Shown here: in pieces, positions 1 to 5,955 of the stretch
How the letters are laid out: every line of letters begins with the position of its first letter
How positions within the stretch are numbered: the first letter of the stretch is position 1
Assembly (NCBI GenBank): GCA_030639495.1
Contig: DAOWCP010000089.1
Location: forward strand, 1-9,575
DNA from: JAGLTN01 sp023135255
GTDB lineage: Bacteria > Planctomycetota > Phycisphaerae > Sedimentisphaerales > Anaerobacaceae
Reading direction: 5' to 3'
Length of the DNA stretch: 9,575 nucleotides
Made by a program: the position numbers and the translations under genes
The notes under the pieces: model-generated
What the model was told of the DNA's origin: nothing
Databases searched by the model: none
Seen by the model: the letters and a program-made list of their open reading frames with translations, nothing else

Positions 1-114
1 CTGGCAGTCGTCCTGCGGCCCCCAGCCGAACTGCCATGGCCCACCCATTGCCCATGTTCCGAGCCCGACGGTTGTCAGATTTAGATCAGTATTTCCTAAT
101 TTCCTTTTTTTCAT
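1..114 (-). CDS. Aldo/keto reductase, N-terminal fragment (cut by window edge)
   Basis: The minus strand from the ATG at 114-112 is open for 38 codons and runs off the left edge. The peptide begins MKKRKLGNTDLNLTTVGLGT and continues WAMGGPWQFGWGP. This is the usual start of the aldo/keto reductase superfamily: a first beta-hairpin with the K-L-G-x-T/S-x-L signature, then V-G-L-G-T-W at the first strand of the NAD(P)H-binding TIM barrel. The family reduces aldehydes, ketones or sugars in the cytoplasm. The catalytic Asp, Tyr, Lys and His lie outside the window, so substrate and subgroup cannot be given. An AAAGG ribosome-binding site at 123-127 lies 8 bases before the ATG and supports this start. 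It is the last visible gene of the minus-strand block, 82 bases after the M50 protease, and may have its own promoter. The family call is firm; completeness of the gene is unknown. Confidence 0.85.
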   Translation of the reverse strand, partial: MKKRKLGNTDLNLTTVGLGTWAMGGPWQFGWGPQDDCQ

Positions 115-142
115 TTTTTTGGCCTTTAAAACTCAAGGCTAT

Positions 143-171
143 AGGATATTAGGAATTGGCGGTTTTATCAA
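143..171 (-). promoter_or_regulatory. Possible promoter of the aldo/keto reductase gene
   Basis: On the minus strand TTGATA (171-166) and TATCCT (148-143) are separated by 17 bases. They match the sigma-70 consensus at 5 of 6 and 4 of 6 positions. A transcript starting about 7 bases downstream would have a leader of some 20-25 bases including the AAAGG site. It overlaps the hairpin at 169-191, and matches of this quality arise by chance in AT-rich DNA. Confidence 0.3.
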
Positions 172-191
172 CAAATTTATGGTATTTGTTG
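169..191 (-). repeat. Perfect inverted repeat after the M50 protease gene
   Basis: CAACAAAT (169-176) and ATTTGTTG (184-191) form a perfect 8-base-pair stem with a 7-base loop, beginning 5 bases after the protease stop codon. The stem is AT-rich and is not followed by a T-run in either direction, so it is not a classical intrinsic terminator. It could protect the 3' end of the message or be chance. Confidence 0.4.
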
Positions 192-196
192 GGTGC

Positions 197-895
197 TTAG
201 CCGTAATTGGTGATGCCCGCGTATAGGGTGTTTATTACGAAAAGATGTATTGGTGAGAAGATGTAATCGAAGAGGTTCCATGCGATTATCAGCCCGATCA
301 TGCTAGCATTGGGCCTTGTGAAAAATCTTTCGTATTTTTCGGCGGCCATTCTGCTTAGCCACAAGTAGGGCAGTGAGTGTCCGTCGAGCGGTGGGAAGGG
401 CAGGAGGTTGAACATTGCGAGGACGAGATTTAGTGTTAAAACTATGCTCATCAGCAGTGCGAAGCTGTGTGCCAAGCCCATTGGAGCCGTGACTATCTGT
501 TGAAAGTTTATATGTTCGGGTGGCTGGAATATGTTGAAGGCCAAGCAGATTCTTATCACAGCCATCGATATTATTACTAATGTTATGTTTGCTAAGGGCC
601 CGGCGAGGGAGACGAGAGCGGAGCTTTTTTTGTTTTGGTGCGCCCAATAGCGGTCCATGGGGACCGATGCCCAGCCGATCATCCAGCCGCTGAAAATAAA
701 TGAGACAATTGGGACAAGTACCATTCCGAATGGGCTTCTTCTTATGTGGACGACCGGGTCGAGGGTCATTAGTCCGAGCTTATGTGCGGTGGAGTCGCCG
801 AGTTTGTGGGCGGCGAGGCTGTGGGATGCTTCGTGAGCAACCGTCGAAACCAGAAATATCGCATACCATAATATGCCTATATGTAATTGCTGCAT
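197..895 (-). CDS. M50-family (site-2-protease-like) membrane zinc metalloprotease
   Basis: This is a 232-residue integral membrane protein, a usual length for the small M50 rhomboid-like/S2P-like proteins found in many bacteria. The zinc-binding motif HEASH (residues 21-25, with E22 catalytic) lies in the first membrane helix. The third zinc ligand is D171 in the second hallmark segment, NLLPFPPLDG (163-172). The stretch L-A-G-P-L-A-N (97-103) is also typical of the family. Four to five hydrophobic segments are visible, around residues 5-20, 55-75, 95-120, 140-165 and 198-222. No PDZ domain is present, unlike RseP, so it belongs to the minimal class whose substrates are mostly unknown. Such enzymes cleave transmembrane segments within the membrane. 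No clear Shine-Dalgarno site precedes the ATG; the leader is A-rich. It lies 64 bases after the glycosidase gene on the same strand. Family assignment is strong; the substrate is unknown. Confidence 0.9.
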   Translation of the reverse strand: MQQLHIGILWYAIFLVSTVAHEASHSLAAHKLGDSTAHKLGLMTLDPVVHIRRSPFGMVLVPIVSFIFSGWMIGWASVPMDRYWAHQNKKSSALVSLAGPLANITLVIISMAVIRICLAFNIFQPPEHINFQQIVTAPMGLAHSFALLMSIVLTLNLVLAMFNLLPFPPLDGHSLPYLWLSRMAAEKYERFFTRPNASMIGLIIAWNLFDYIFSPIHLFVINTLYAGITNYG

Positions 896-959
896 TTTGT
901 TATTTAGCTTTCAGTAATAAATTTTACAGGGTATATGTTTTATGGGAATTGTCATCAGT

Positions 960-2513
960 TTATATTTCAAAATTGATGGTTTTGTTTTTTGGGATTTTTA
1001 TAGTTTTTTGTTTTTTGTTGTAGATTATCTTCAGGGTGAACTGGCCATCGGATTTGGCGGTTATTGATCGTTGGCCCTTGGTGTCTGGTTTTTCGCAGAG
1101 AAGTGAGAGGGTTTTGTTATTGAACCAGAGGTTTTCTACGCCTATCCTGTTATTGCTTTTTATGTCCCATGTTATGGTGTTGCTGGCGGCGTCTGGTTTT
1201 ATTCCTATAGCGTATTCTATAAAATAAACTATTGGGCCTATGCCAGTCCAGCCCACGAAGTCTGGTTTTGAAAGGCTTCCTTTGTCGAGAGAATCGGGGG
1301 CGTAGTTTTCCCAGACTGTACCTGTTTTTTCGAAGTATTTTACGACATTTCCAAGGTGGTTCATTGCTACTTTGTAAGCGATGTCATTGTAGTTGTAGTT
1401 TTCCAGGCCTCTGATTACCATTGTGTTTGTTGGCGCCCAGACGCTTCCTTTCCAGTAGTCGCCTTTGGGGTTGTATCCTTTCTGGTTGGCTGGGGTTGTT
1501 GGTACCATGTGTTTTCTGGCGAATTTTTCCGGGTCTAGCAGGTTTTTGACAAGTTTTGCAGCTTGTTGTTTGTCCGCTACTTTGGCGAGCATTGGCCAAT
1601 AGCCCGCAATTGTCCAGACGTCATTTATTTTTCCTGTTTTTGCCCAGTCGAAATAGAAACCTTTTTCAGAGTCCCAAAGTAATTTGTTTATTTTTGCAGA
1701 AAGTGTGTCAGCTTCTTTGGTGAATTTCTTTGCATCCTCTTTTTTGCCAAGCTCATTTGCGATAAAGCTTAGGTTTCTTGCGAACATTGCGACTTCGCTG
1801 GATGTGTCGATGGCGCAAAGTGTAGTTCCAAGCCTTGGAGAATTATCCATAGAAGCCCAACTCACTAAATAAAGACCTGATTTTGGCTCCTTGATTTTGT
1901 CATACGAATAGTAGTATTTAACCAAAGGCTCATAGACCATTTCAAGGCGTTTTTTGTCGCCGGTGATTTTGTATGATTCGATCTCCGCCCATGCGAGGAT
2001 GGGATGGTTCAGGCTATGAGGTGTCCCGGGTTGTGAGGTGCCAAAATGAGAAGGTTGGCCGTCGGCTTCGTCGACTTCTCTGACTATTTCACCATCTTCA
2101 AGCTGAGTGCAGTAGAAGTTGTCGAGCGACTGTATGCCGGGGATGTAGGGATTGGCGTAGTTGCAGAACATTGTCATGAAGGCGGTATCCCAGAGGAACA
2201 GATTTGGGTTGAAGGCTTCGTCGATATAGTTTGAGACGAAAGGTGAGCCTGGTTTGGGCTGTTTGAAACTTTTGAATGCGAGCTGCCACACTTTCCAGTA
2301 GCATTTGACGTAATTTGGGTCCTGGTCGAAAATTGGGCGGGGCAGTTTGTCTTTTGTGTTTTGAAAAGTTGGTAAAGGCTGGGGTATATATTTTTTCTTT
2401 GCAAAATATTTGCCTGATTCGGCACTTTGGGCAGGTGCGATCAATAGTGCAATTAGAATTGCAGAGACTATAGTAATATTTTTTACAGAGTTGAAATTCA
2501 TTTTTTGTTTCAT
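960..2513 (-). CDS. Secreted GH63/MGH1-like (alpha/alpha)6-barrel glycosidase
   Basis: The 517-residue product starts with a signal peptide: basic residues among 1-11, a hydrophobic core at about 13-26, and a likely signal-peptidase site after A-Q-S (28-30). The rest resembles the trehalase-like barrel of GH37/GH63 and mannosylglycerate-hydrolase-like proteins. The landmarks are F-L-W-D-T-A-F (106-112), with D109 as the expected general acid; W-A-S-M-D-N-S-P-R (219-227), nearly the GH63/GH37 signature; Y-W-K-G-S-V-W-A-P (353-361); and T-V-W-E-N-Y-A-P-D (399-407), with E402 as the expected base. Residues from about 440 to the end look like a small beta-rich tail. These inverting enzymes act on alpha-glucosides, mannosylglycerate or related sugars; the substrate cannot be decided here. 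The gene begins 6 bases after trxB, and its ribosome-binding site (AGGTGG or GGATGG, 2523-2532) lies inside the end of trxB, so the two are translationally close. M5 is a weaker alternative start. Confidence 0.85.
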   Translation of the reverse strand: MKQKMNFNSVKNITIVSAILIALLIAPAQSAESGKYFAKKKYIPQPLPTFQNTKDKLPRPIFDQDPNYVKCYWKVWQLAFKSFKQPKPGSPFVSNYIDEAFNPNLFLWDTAFMTMFCNYANPYIPGIQSLDNFYCTQLEDGEIVREVDEADGQPSHFGTSQPGTPHSLNHPILAWAEIESYKITGDKKRLEMVYEPLVKYYYSYDKIKEPKSGLYLVSWASMDNSPRLGTTLCAIDTSSEVAMFARNLSFIANELGKKEDAKKFTKEADTLSAKINKLLWDSEKGFYFDWAKTGKINDVWTIAGYWPMLAKVADKQQAAKLVKNLLDPEKFARKHMVPTTPANQKGYNPKGDYWKGSVWAPTNTMVIRGLENYNYNDIAYKVAMNHLGNVVKYFEKTGTVWENYAPDSLDKGSLSKPDFVGWTGIGPIVYFIEYAIGIKPDAASNTITWDIKSNNRIGVENLWFNNKTLSLLCEKPDTKGQRSITAKSDGQFTLKIIYNKKQKTIKIPKNKTINFEI

Positions 2514-2519
2514 TTACTA

Positions 2520-3515
2520 TTACCATCCACCTGGCTGAAGGATGTCTGTTGCCGGGGCGTTCCACCAGTTCGGGTCGCGGAAGTATTGTTTCTGCATCAT
2601 AGCTGCGATGACACCATCGTTAATGGCTGTTACTAGCTGCATTGCGGCACCGACTCTGCAATCACCAGCGGCAAAGACTCCGGGGATAGCTGTTCTCATG
2701 TATGTGCTTTCGCATTTTATAAAGCCTGCATCGGTGAGCTCGATGAAGTTTTTAAGGAACTTTGTATTTGGTATCATGCCGACGAAGATGAAGACGCCGT
2801 CACATGGGTAATCTTCTTGGTTTTCGGTTTTCAGGTCTTTTAATGTTATTGATTGTACTTTGTCTGCGCCTTCGATCCGGGTAGCGACTGAGCTGTATTT
2901 AACAATAATGTTTGAATTGGGCTGATTTACTTTTTCCATTAATTCATCTACGAGTATACGAGTAGCTCTGAACTGGTCCCTTCTGTGTATCAATGTCACT
3001 TTGTCGACGAATTTAGCGAGGTGGAGAGTTTCTTCTATTGCGGTATTTCCTCCGCCGATTGATACAACTTCTTTACCCCTGAAGAATGGTGCATCGCATG
3101 TTCCACAATAGCTCACACCGGCGCCTGCGTTTCTGAATTCGTCTTCGCCTGGGACACCGAGTTTTCTGTATCCGCTTCCGGGTGCGAGGATGACAATTCT
3201 TGCGAGGTATTTGTGGTCGCCGGAGGTAACTTCTATTTTTCCGTCATCGAGTTTTTTCAAAGCGGTAACTTCTTTGCCCATTAGAATCTCAGCGTTGAAT
3301 TTGAGCGCCTGAGCCTTAAGTCTTTCAGCTAATCCTGGCCCGTCAATTGAATCTATGCCGGGATAGTTTTCAACTTTATCGGTGTTTATGATCTGTCCGC
3401 CGGGGAAGAATTTTTCGAGGACGAGAGTTTTGAAATTATCTCTTGCTGAATACAGAGCAGCGCCTAAACCTGCCGGTCCCGCTCCTACTATTATACAATC
3501 ATATAAATCTGCCAT
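2520..3515 (-). CDS. trxB: Thioredoxin reductase (NADPH)
   Basis: This cytoplasmic FAD enzyme passes electrons from NADPH to thioredoxin. The 331 residues show the full low-molecular-weight architecture: FAD-binding G-A-G-P-A-G-L (11-17); the redox disulphide C-G-T-C (C137, C140) followed by D-A-P-F-F; the NADPH-domain glycine motif G-G-G-N-T-A-I-E-E (154-162); the 2'-phosphate-binding H-R-R-D-Q-F-R-A (177-184), which argues for NADPH over NADH; and the second FAD motif F-A-A-G-D-C (281-286). The final 20 or so residues, containing N-W-W-N and ending P-G-G-W, extend past the usual last helix and are unusual (Escherichia coli TrxB is about 321 residues). The start is supported by AAAGGGG (3523-3529), 7 bases before the ATG. 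It lies 35 bases after the unknown anchored protein and 6 bases before the glycosidase, so it is probably the middle of a three-gene transcript. The call is very secure. Confidence 0.97.
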   Translation of the reverse strand: MADLYDCIIVGAGPAGLGAALYSARDNFKTLVLEKFFPGGQIINTDKVENYPGIDSIDGPGLAERLKAQALKFNAEILMGKEVTALKKLDDGKIEVTSGDHKYLARIVILAPGSGYRKLGVPGEDEFRNAGAGVSYCGTCDAPFFRGKEVVSIGGGNTAIEETLHLAKFVDKVTLIHRRDQFRATRILVDELMEKVNQPNSNIIVKYSSVATRIEGADKVQSITLKDLKTENQEDYPCDGVFIFVGMIPNTKFLKNFIELTDAGFIKCESTYMRTAIPGVFAAGDCRVGAAMQLVTAINDGVIAAMMQKQYFRDPNWWNAPATDILQPGGW

Positions 3516-3550
3516 GTTTTTTCCCCTTTAAATATACAGTACCCAAAGTT

Positions 3551-4846
3551 CTAAATTTTATTTTCTTCCAATATTTGTCCTTCGTTGAAATATTCGACCC
3601 GTTCGGGAAATAGTTCAGCTATTTTCTGCTCGGTAGTTCTTTCGATCACGAAAATACTGTTTTGATGTATTAGTCTTTTTGTAACCTGTTTTTGCTGGTT
3701 GAAGTAAACATCTTCGAAAAACTCCGATCCATCAAGGAAGATTATCTTGACTAAGAAGTCAGTGTCGGAGCTTGCTGGTTTGAGTTTTGTTAATAATGCC
3801 GGGGTAATCACTCCTTCAGCTTCGATTATATCTACAGTAACTTCATTGTATTTACTGGCAATGAAAAGCTCAAGCAGCTGATTCATAAAAATATCAGGCA
3901 TGGCAGCCGGGCTTAGATGGAAATTTTCAGTAGCAGCTTCATGGCTGAATTTGGTAACTGTCATTGAAGAAGGTTCGTTTACAACGATCTCGATACTCTT
4001 TTTTCCTCTTATAGAATTGGTTTCACTTTTCCAGTAGAAGCGATCAATGGTATCGTTGCCCTGGAAAAATGTCACTTGCTCATTCGATAAATTGTTGCTT
4101 CTTATATAGAAAAAAGTTGCCGCTCTTAAGTCCAACGGAGTAACCTGGTCGGACTTCAGATATGTTTCCATGGTAAATCCGATAGGTTTTTTTTTCTGGT
4201 TGTTTATAAGAAAGAAGTTCTTTTGTTTTTTTTCTTTTATTAATTTTGCGGGTCCGATTTTTTTCAGATCTGAGACAAGCTGATTCGCAGCTTCGATAGA
4301 AGTATTGTCGTATTTTACAGAGTCGATAATGTCGAAAAAGATATTTCTTGCCCATTCGGTTTCATTGGCAATTTGCTGAACTTCTACTTCGATTAACCTG
4401 TTATTTGGCAGGTTTGAAACTGCGTAAAAAGTGTGGTTTCCTATCATTGTCCAGTCGAAGTTCAAAGAATTGGAGACAATCTGTCCTTGCTGAGTTATTT
4501 TATCTTTGAGAGAGAAGGCTTTTTGTTTCATTTGCAGTTCAACAGGCTTTTGAATCTTCGGCATTCTGTATCTGCATTGCGCCAGAGCAGAGGTTTTTTG
4601 TGAAGTCATTCTGTAGATACTTCTGAGGGTGAATCCATCATCGATGAAAACCCATTGTTTTTTACTTTGCCAGCCATTATTAGTCGGGACAGAGGCGGAT
4701 AAATTAATGTGTTTTAATGTTATAGGACTGGTTAAGCTAGTCCTTGTTTTCAGCATTACAATCAATGCAGCTATTGCGATTGATATTACCAGAATTGACA
4801 AAAGAGCTAATTTGTCCAATCCTCTGTTTTTGTTTACGTTATCCAT
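3551..4846 (-). CDS. Unrecognised protein with N-terminal membrane anchor
   Basis: I do not recognise this 431-residue family. A short polar, partly basic N terminus is followed by one clear hydrophobic helix (about 12-33). The remaining roughly 400 residues are polar and probably face the periplasm or cell exterior. An uncleaved signal anchor is likelier than a cleaved signal peptide, because no signal-peptidase box or lipobox cysteine follows the helix. The body has alternating hydrophobic and charged stretches, suggesting beta-rich domains, and a lysine-rich patch near 200-220 (K-K-Q-K-N, then N-Q-K-K-K). Cysteine is nearly absent (one, near 90), so a direct redox role alongside trxB is not indicated. 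It is the first gene of the minus-strand block, 35 bases before trxB. Its ATG follows CTGGGGC with almost no spacing, a poor ribosome-binding site; the next in-frame ATG lies within the membrane helix, so this start is preferred. The gene is real by length and context; function unknown. Confidence 0.8.
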   Translation of the reverse strand: MDNVNKNRGLDKLALLSILVISIAIAALIVMLKTRTSLTSPITLKHINLSASVPTNNGWQSKKQWVFIDDGFTLRSIYRMTSQKTSALAQCRYRMPKIQKPVELQMKQKAFSLKDKITQQGQIVSNSLNFDWTMIGNHTFYAVSNLPNNRLIEVEVQQIANETEWARNIFFDIIDSVKYDNTSIEAANQLVSDLKKIGPAKLIKEKKQKNFFLINNQKKKPIGFTMETYLKSDQVTPLDLRAATFFYIRSNNLSNEQVTFFQGNDTIDRFYWKSETNSIRGKKSIEIVVNEPSSMTVTKFSHEAATENFHLSPAAMPDIFMNQLLELFIASKYNEVTVDIIEAEGVITPALLTKLKPASSDTDFLVKIIFLDGSEFFEDVYFNQQKQVTKRLIHQNSIFVIERTTEQKIAELFPERVEYFNEGQILEENKI

Positions 4847-4853
4847 GCCCCAG

Positions 4854-4882
4854 ATAATACCGGTTATTTAATGATATTGCAA
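4854..4882 (-). promoter_or_regulatory. Probable promoter of the unknown protein-trxB-glycosidase block
   Basis: On the minus strand TTGCAA (4882-4877) and TATTAT (4859-4854) are separated by exactly 17 bases, matching the sigma-70 consensus at 4 of 6 and 5 of 6 positions. Only 7 bases separate the -10 hexamer from the ATG at 4846, so initiation at the usual distance would fall at or next to the start codon. That would give a leaderless or near-leaderless message, consistent with the lack of a properly spaced Shine-Dalgarno site. Confidence 0.45.
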
Positions 4883-4898
4883 CTATATGATTCAAATA

Positions 4899-4912
4899 TA
4901 CCCTTCAGGGTA
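4899..4912. promoter_or_regulatory. Operator-like palindrome TACCCT-TC-AGGGTA
   Basis: Two perfect 6-base half-sites flank a 2-base centre. The palindrome lies 16 bases upstream of the proposed -35 hexamer of the minus-strand promoter, where a dimeric activator could bind. No known regulator is identified from it. The half-site with flank, ATATACCCT, recurs upstream of the M50 protease gene (928-936, minus strand). Confidence 0.4.
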
Positions 4913-4920
4913 AGAAATGT

Positions 4921-4978
4921 CCGCGAATAAATCCGTAACTTGTTATTTTTAAGTTATTTACCCGCGGATAAACGGTAA
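4921..4978. repeat. CCGCG-type direct repeat pair with overlapping imperfect hairpin
   Basis: CCGCGAATAAATCCGTAA (4921-4938) and CCGCGGATAAACGGTAA (4962-4978) are imperfect direct copies whose starts are 41 bases apart, close to four helical turns. The same DNA also has inverted symmetry: CCGCG, TAAAT and AACTT on the left arm pair with AAGTT, ATTTA and CGCGG on the right arm, with two mismatches, a CCGT bulge and a 9-base loop, spanning 4921-4967. A regulator-binding site is the simplest reading; the protein is unknown. Confidence 0.45.
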
Positions 4979-5025
4979 AATTCAATTAGGATCAGTATAG
5001 TTTAGTTTTACAAAAATAATTCATC

Positions 5026-5057
5026 CAGATTTGTTAATGACAGATTTGGCAGATTTA
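5026..5057 (+). repeat. Three CAGATTT direct repeats upstream of the PilZ gene
   Basis: CAGATTTG (5026-5033), CAGATTTG (5041-5048) and CAGATTTA (5050-5057) occur within 32 bases. The second and third overlap the proposed -35 hexamer of the PilZ promoter, so a regulator binding here would compete with or contact RNA polymerase. The repeats are short, and the background is AT-rich. Confidence 0.35.
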
Positions 5058-5074
5058 AAATTGGTTCGTATATA
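5046..5074 (+). promoter_or_regulatory. Possible promoter of the PilZ gene
   Basis: TTGGCA (5046-5051, 5 of 6 consensus) is followed after 17 bases by TATATA (5069-5074, 4 of 6). The overlapping TATATT (5071-5076) matches better but has a 19-base spacer. The leader would be about 70 bases. TATATT-like sequences are common in this AT-rich stretch, so this is only a candidate. Confidence 0.35.
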
Positions 5075-5149
5075 TTAATTAACAATGGCAAATATGTTTT
5101 AAAGTTTCAAAAATGAAGATAAGTTTAATTATATCGCCTGGGGGGCAAT

Positions 5150-5944
5150 ATGATGGATGGAATGGTGATGACGCACGGGGCTGAGCCGAGGAAAATTTTA
5201 GAGACTATAATAAAAAATCAAGCGCCTGCTATTATGTCTTATTTATCTAAGGGCAAATGGCATGTTGCTAAGATGGTGCTGACAGAGATCGGTGCAAACA
5301 GGTTTATCATGGAAGCTTCGCCGAGGAAAAAACCATATCCTATCAATGTTAAGATAGGCCAGTCGATCGGTTTGTCTGTAAAGTATGGTTATGGTAAATT
5401 TGTTTTTGAGTCTACCGTGATGGATCTGCTGGCAGGAGATCGCCCCAATAGCGGCGGTAAAGTAGCGGTTTTGATACCGCCAAAGATTAATGTTATAAGT
5501 CGTCGAAGCTATTTCAGGGTTGCTATTCCAGCTGAACTTTGTGTTGATGCAATGTTCTGGCATCGCAGGTGCAGCGACGACAACAAGGTATCTGAGGCTG
5601 AGAGCTGTTCTCACGGCAAGCTGGTGGATATTTCAGCAGGCGGAGCACAGGTAGTGGTAAGTGCTGCGAAGGAATTTGATTTTAATAAGGGACAATTTAT
5701 CGGTGTTAAATTTACGCCGATGCCCTATGACAAGCCTTTGATGTTTACTGCTCAGATAAGAAATGTTCTGCCAACAGCAGATGGGGCTAATTATTGTCTT
5801 GGTCTTCAGATCGTAGGTCTTGAGGCAAGCGACGAGGGGATGGGAACGCTTAAACGGCTCTGCAATGTCGTTGAGAACTACCATCAGATCAATAAAACCA
5901 GCATAAGGCAGCGAGATTTCGACACTACAGCAGTTAAACAGTAG
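5150..5944 (+). CDS. PilZ-domain (YcgR-like) cyclic-di-GMP receptor
   Basis: This 264-residue soluble protein shows the two parts of the c-di-GMP-binding PilZ signature: the R-x3-R motif within S-R-R-S-Y-F-R (R119 and R123), and the D-x-S-x2-G motif in D-I-S-A-G-G (D160, S162, G165). About 115 residues precede the motif and look like the beta-rich YcgR N-terminal domain, so the layout is YcgR-like: N-terminal domain about 15-110, PilZ domain about 115-240, then a polar tail. In YcgR-type proteins, ligand binding lets the protein act on the flagellar motor or other surface machinery; no such target gene is nearby. A 23-residue insert rich in charged residues and cysteines separates the two PilZ motifs (about 136-156). 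GGGGGG at 5140-5145 precedes tandem ATG codons at 5150 and 5153; either could be the start, the second having the more usual spacing. It stands alone, divergent from the trxB block and convergent with pssA. Confidence 0.88.
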   Translation: MMDGMVMTHGAEPRKILETIIKNQAPAIMSYLSKGKWHVAKMVLTEIGANRFIMEASPRKKPYPINVKIGQSIGLSVKYGYGKFVFESTVMDLLAGDRPNSGGKVAVLIPPKINVISRRSYFRVAIPAELCVDAMFWHRRCSDDNKVSEAESCSHGKLVDISAGGAQVVVSAAKEFDFNKGQFIGVKFTPMPYDKPLMFTAQIRNVLPTADGANYCLGLQIVGLEASDEGMGTLKRLCNVVENYHQINKTSIRQRDFDTTAVKQ

Positions 5945-5955
5945 TGATATGTTTT

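Larger units (their letters stand above)
4847..5149. other. Divergent intergenic region, 303 bases, no gene seen
   Basis: This AT-rich region separates the minus-strand trxB block from the plus-strand PilZ gene. I find no credible open reading frame, tRNA or other RNA gene in it. It contains candidate promoters for both directions, a 14-base palindrome, a pair of longer direct repeats that also fold into an imperfect hairpin, and three short CAGATTT repeats, each listed separately. Confidence 0.7.

Noticed and set aside
3531..3541. TACTGTATATT upstream of trxB resembling half of a LexA (SOS) box.
   Set aside because: Only one half-site, no matching second half, and trxB is not a typical SOS gene.
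4080..4355. A 91-codon minus-strand frame inside the unknown anchored protein gene.
   Set aside because: It overlaps a longer frame on the same strand with a clear membrane anchor and good operon spacing; its lysine-rich composition reflects reading A-rich DNA out of frame.
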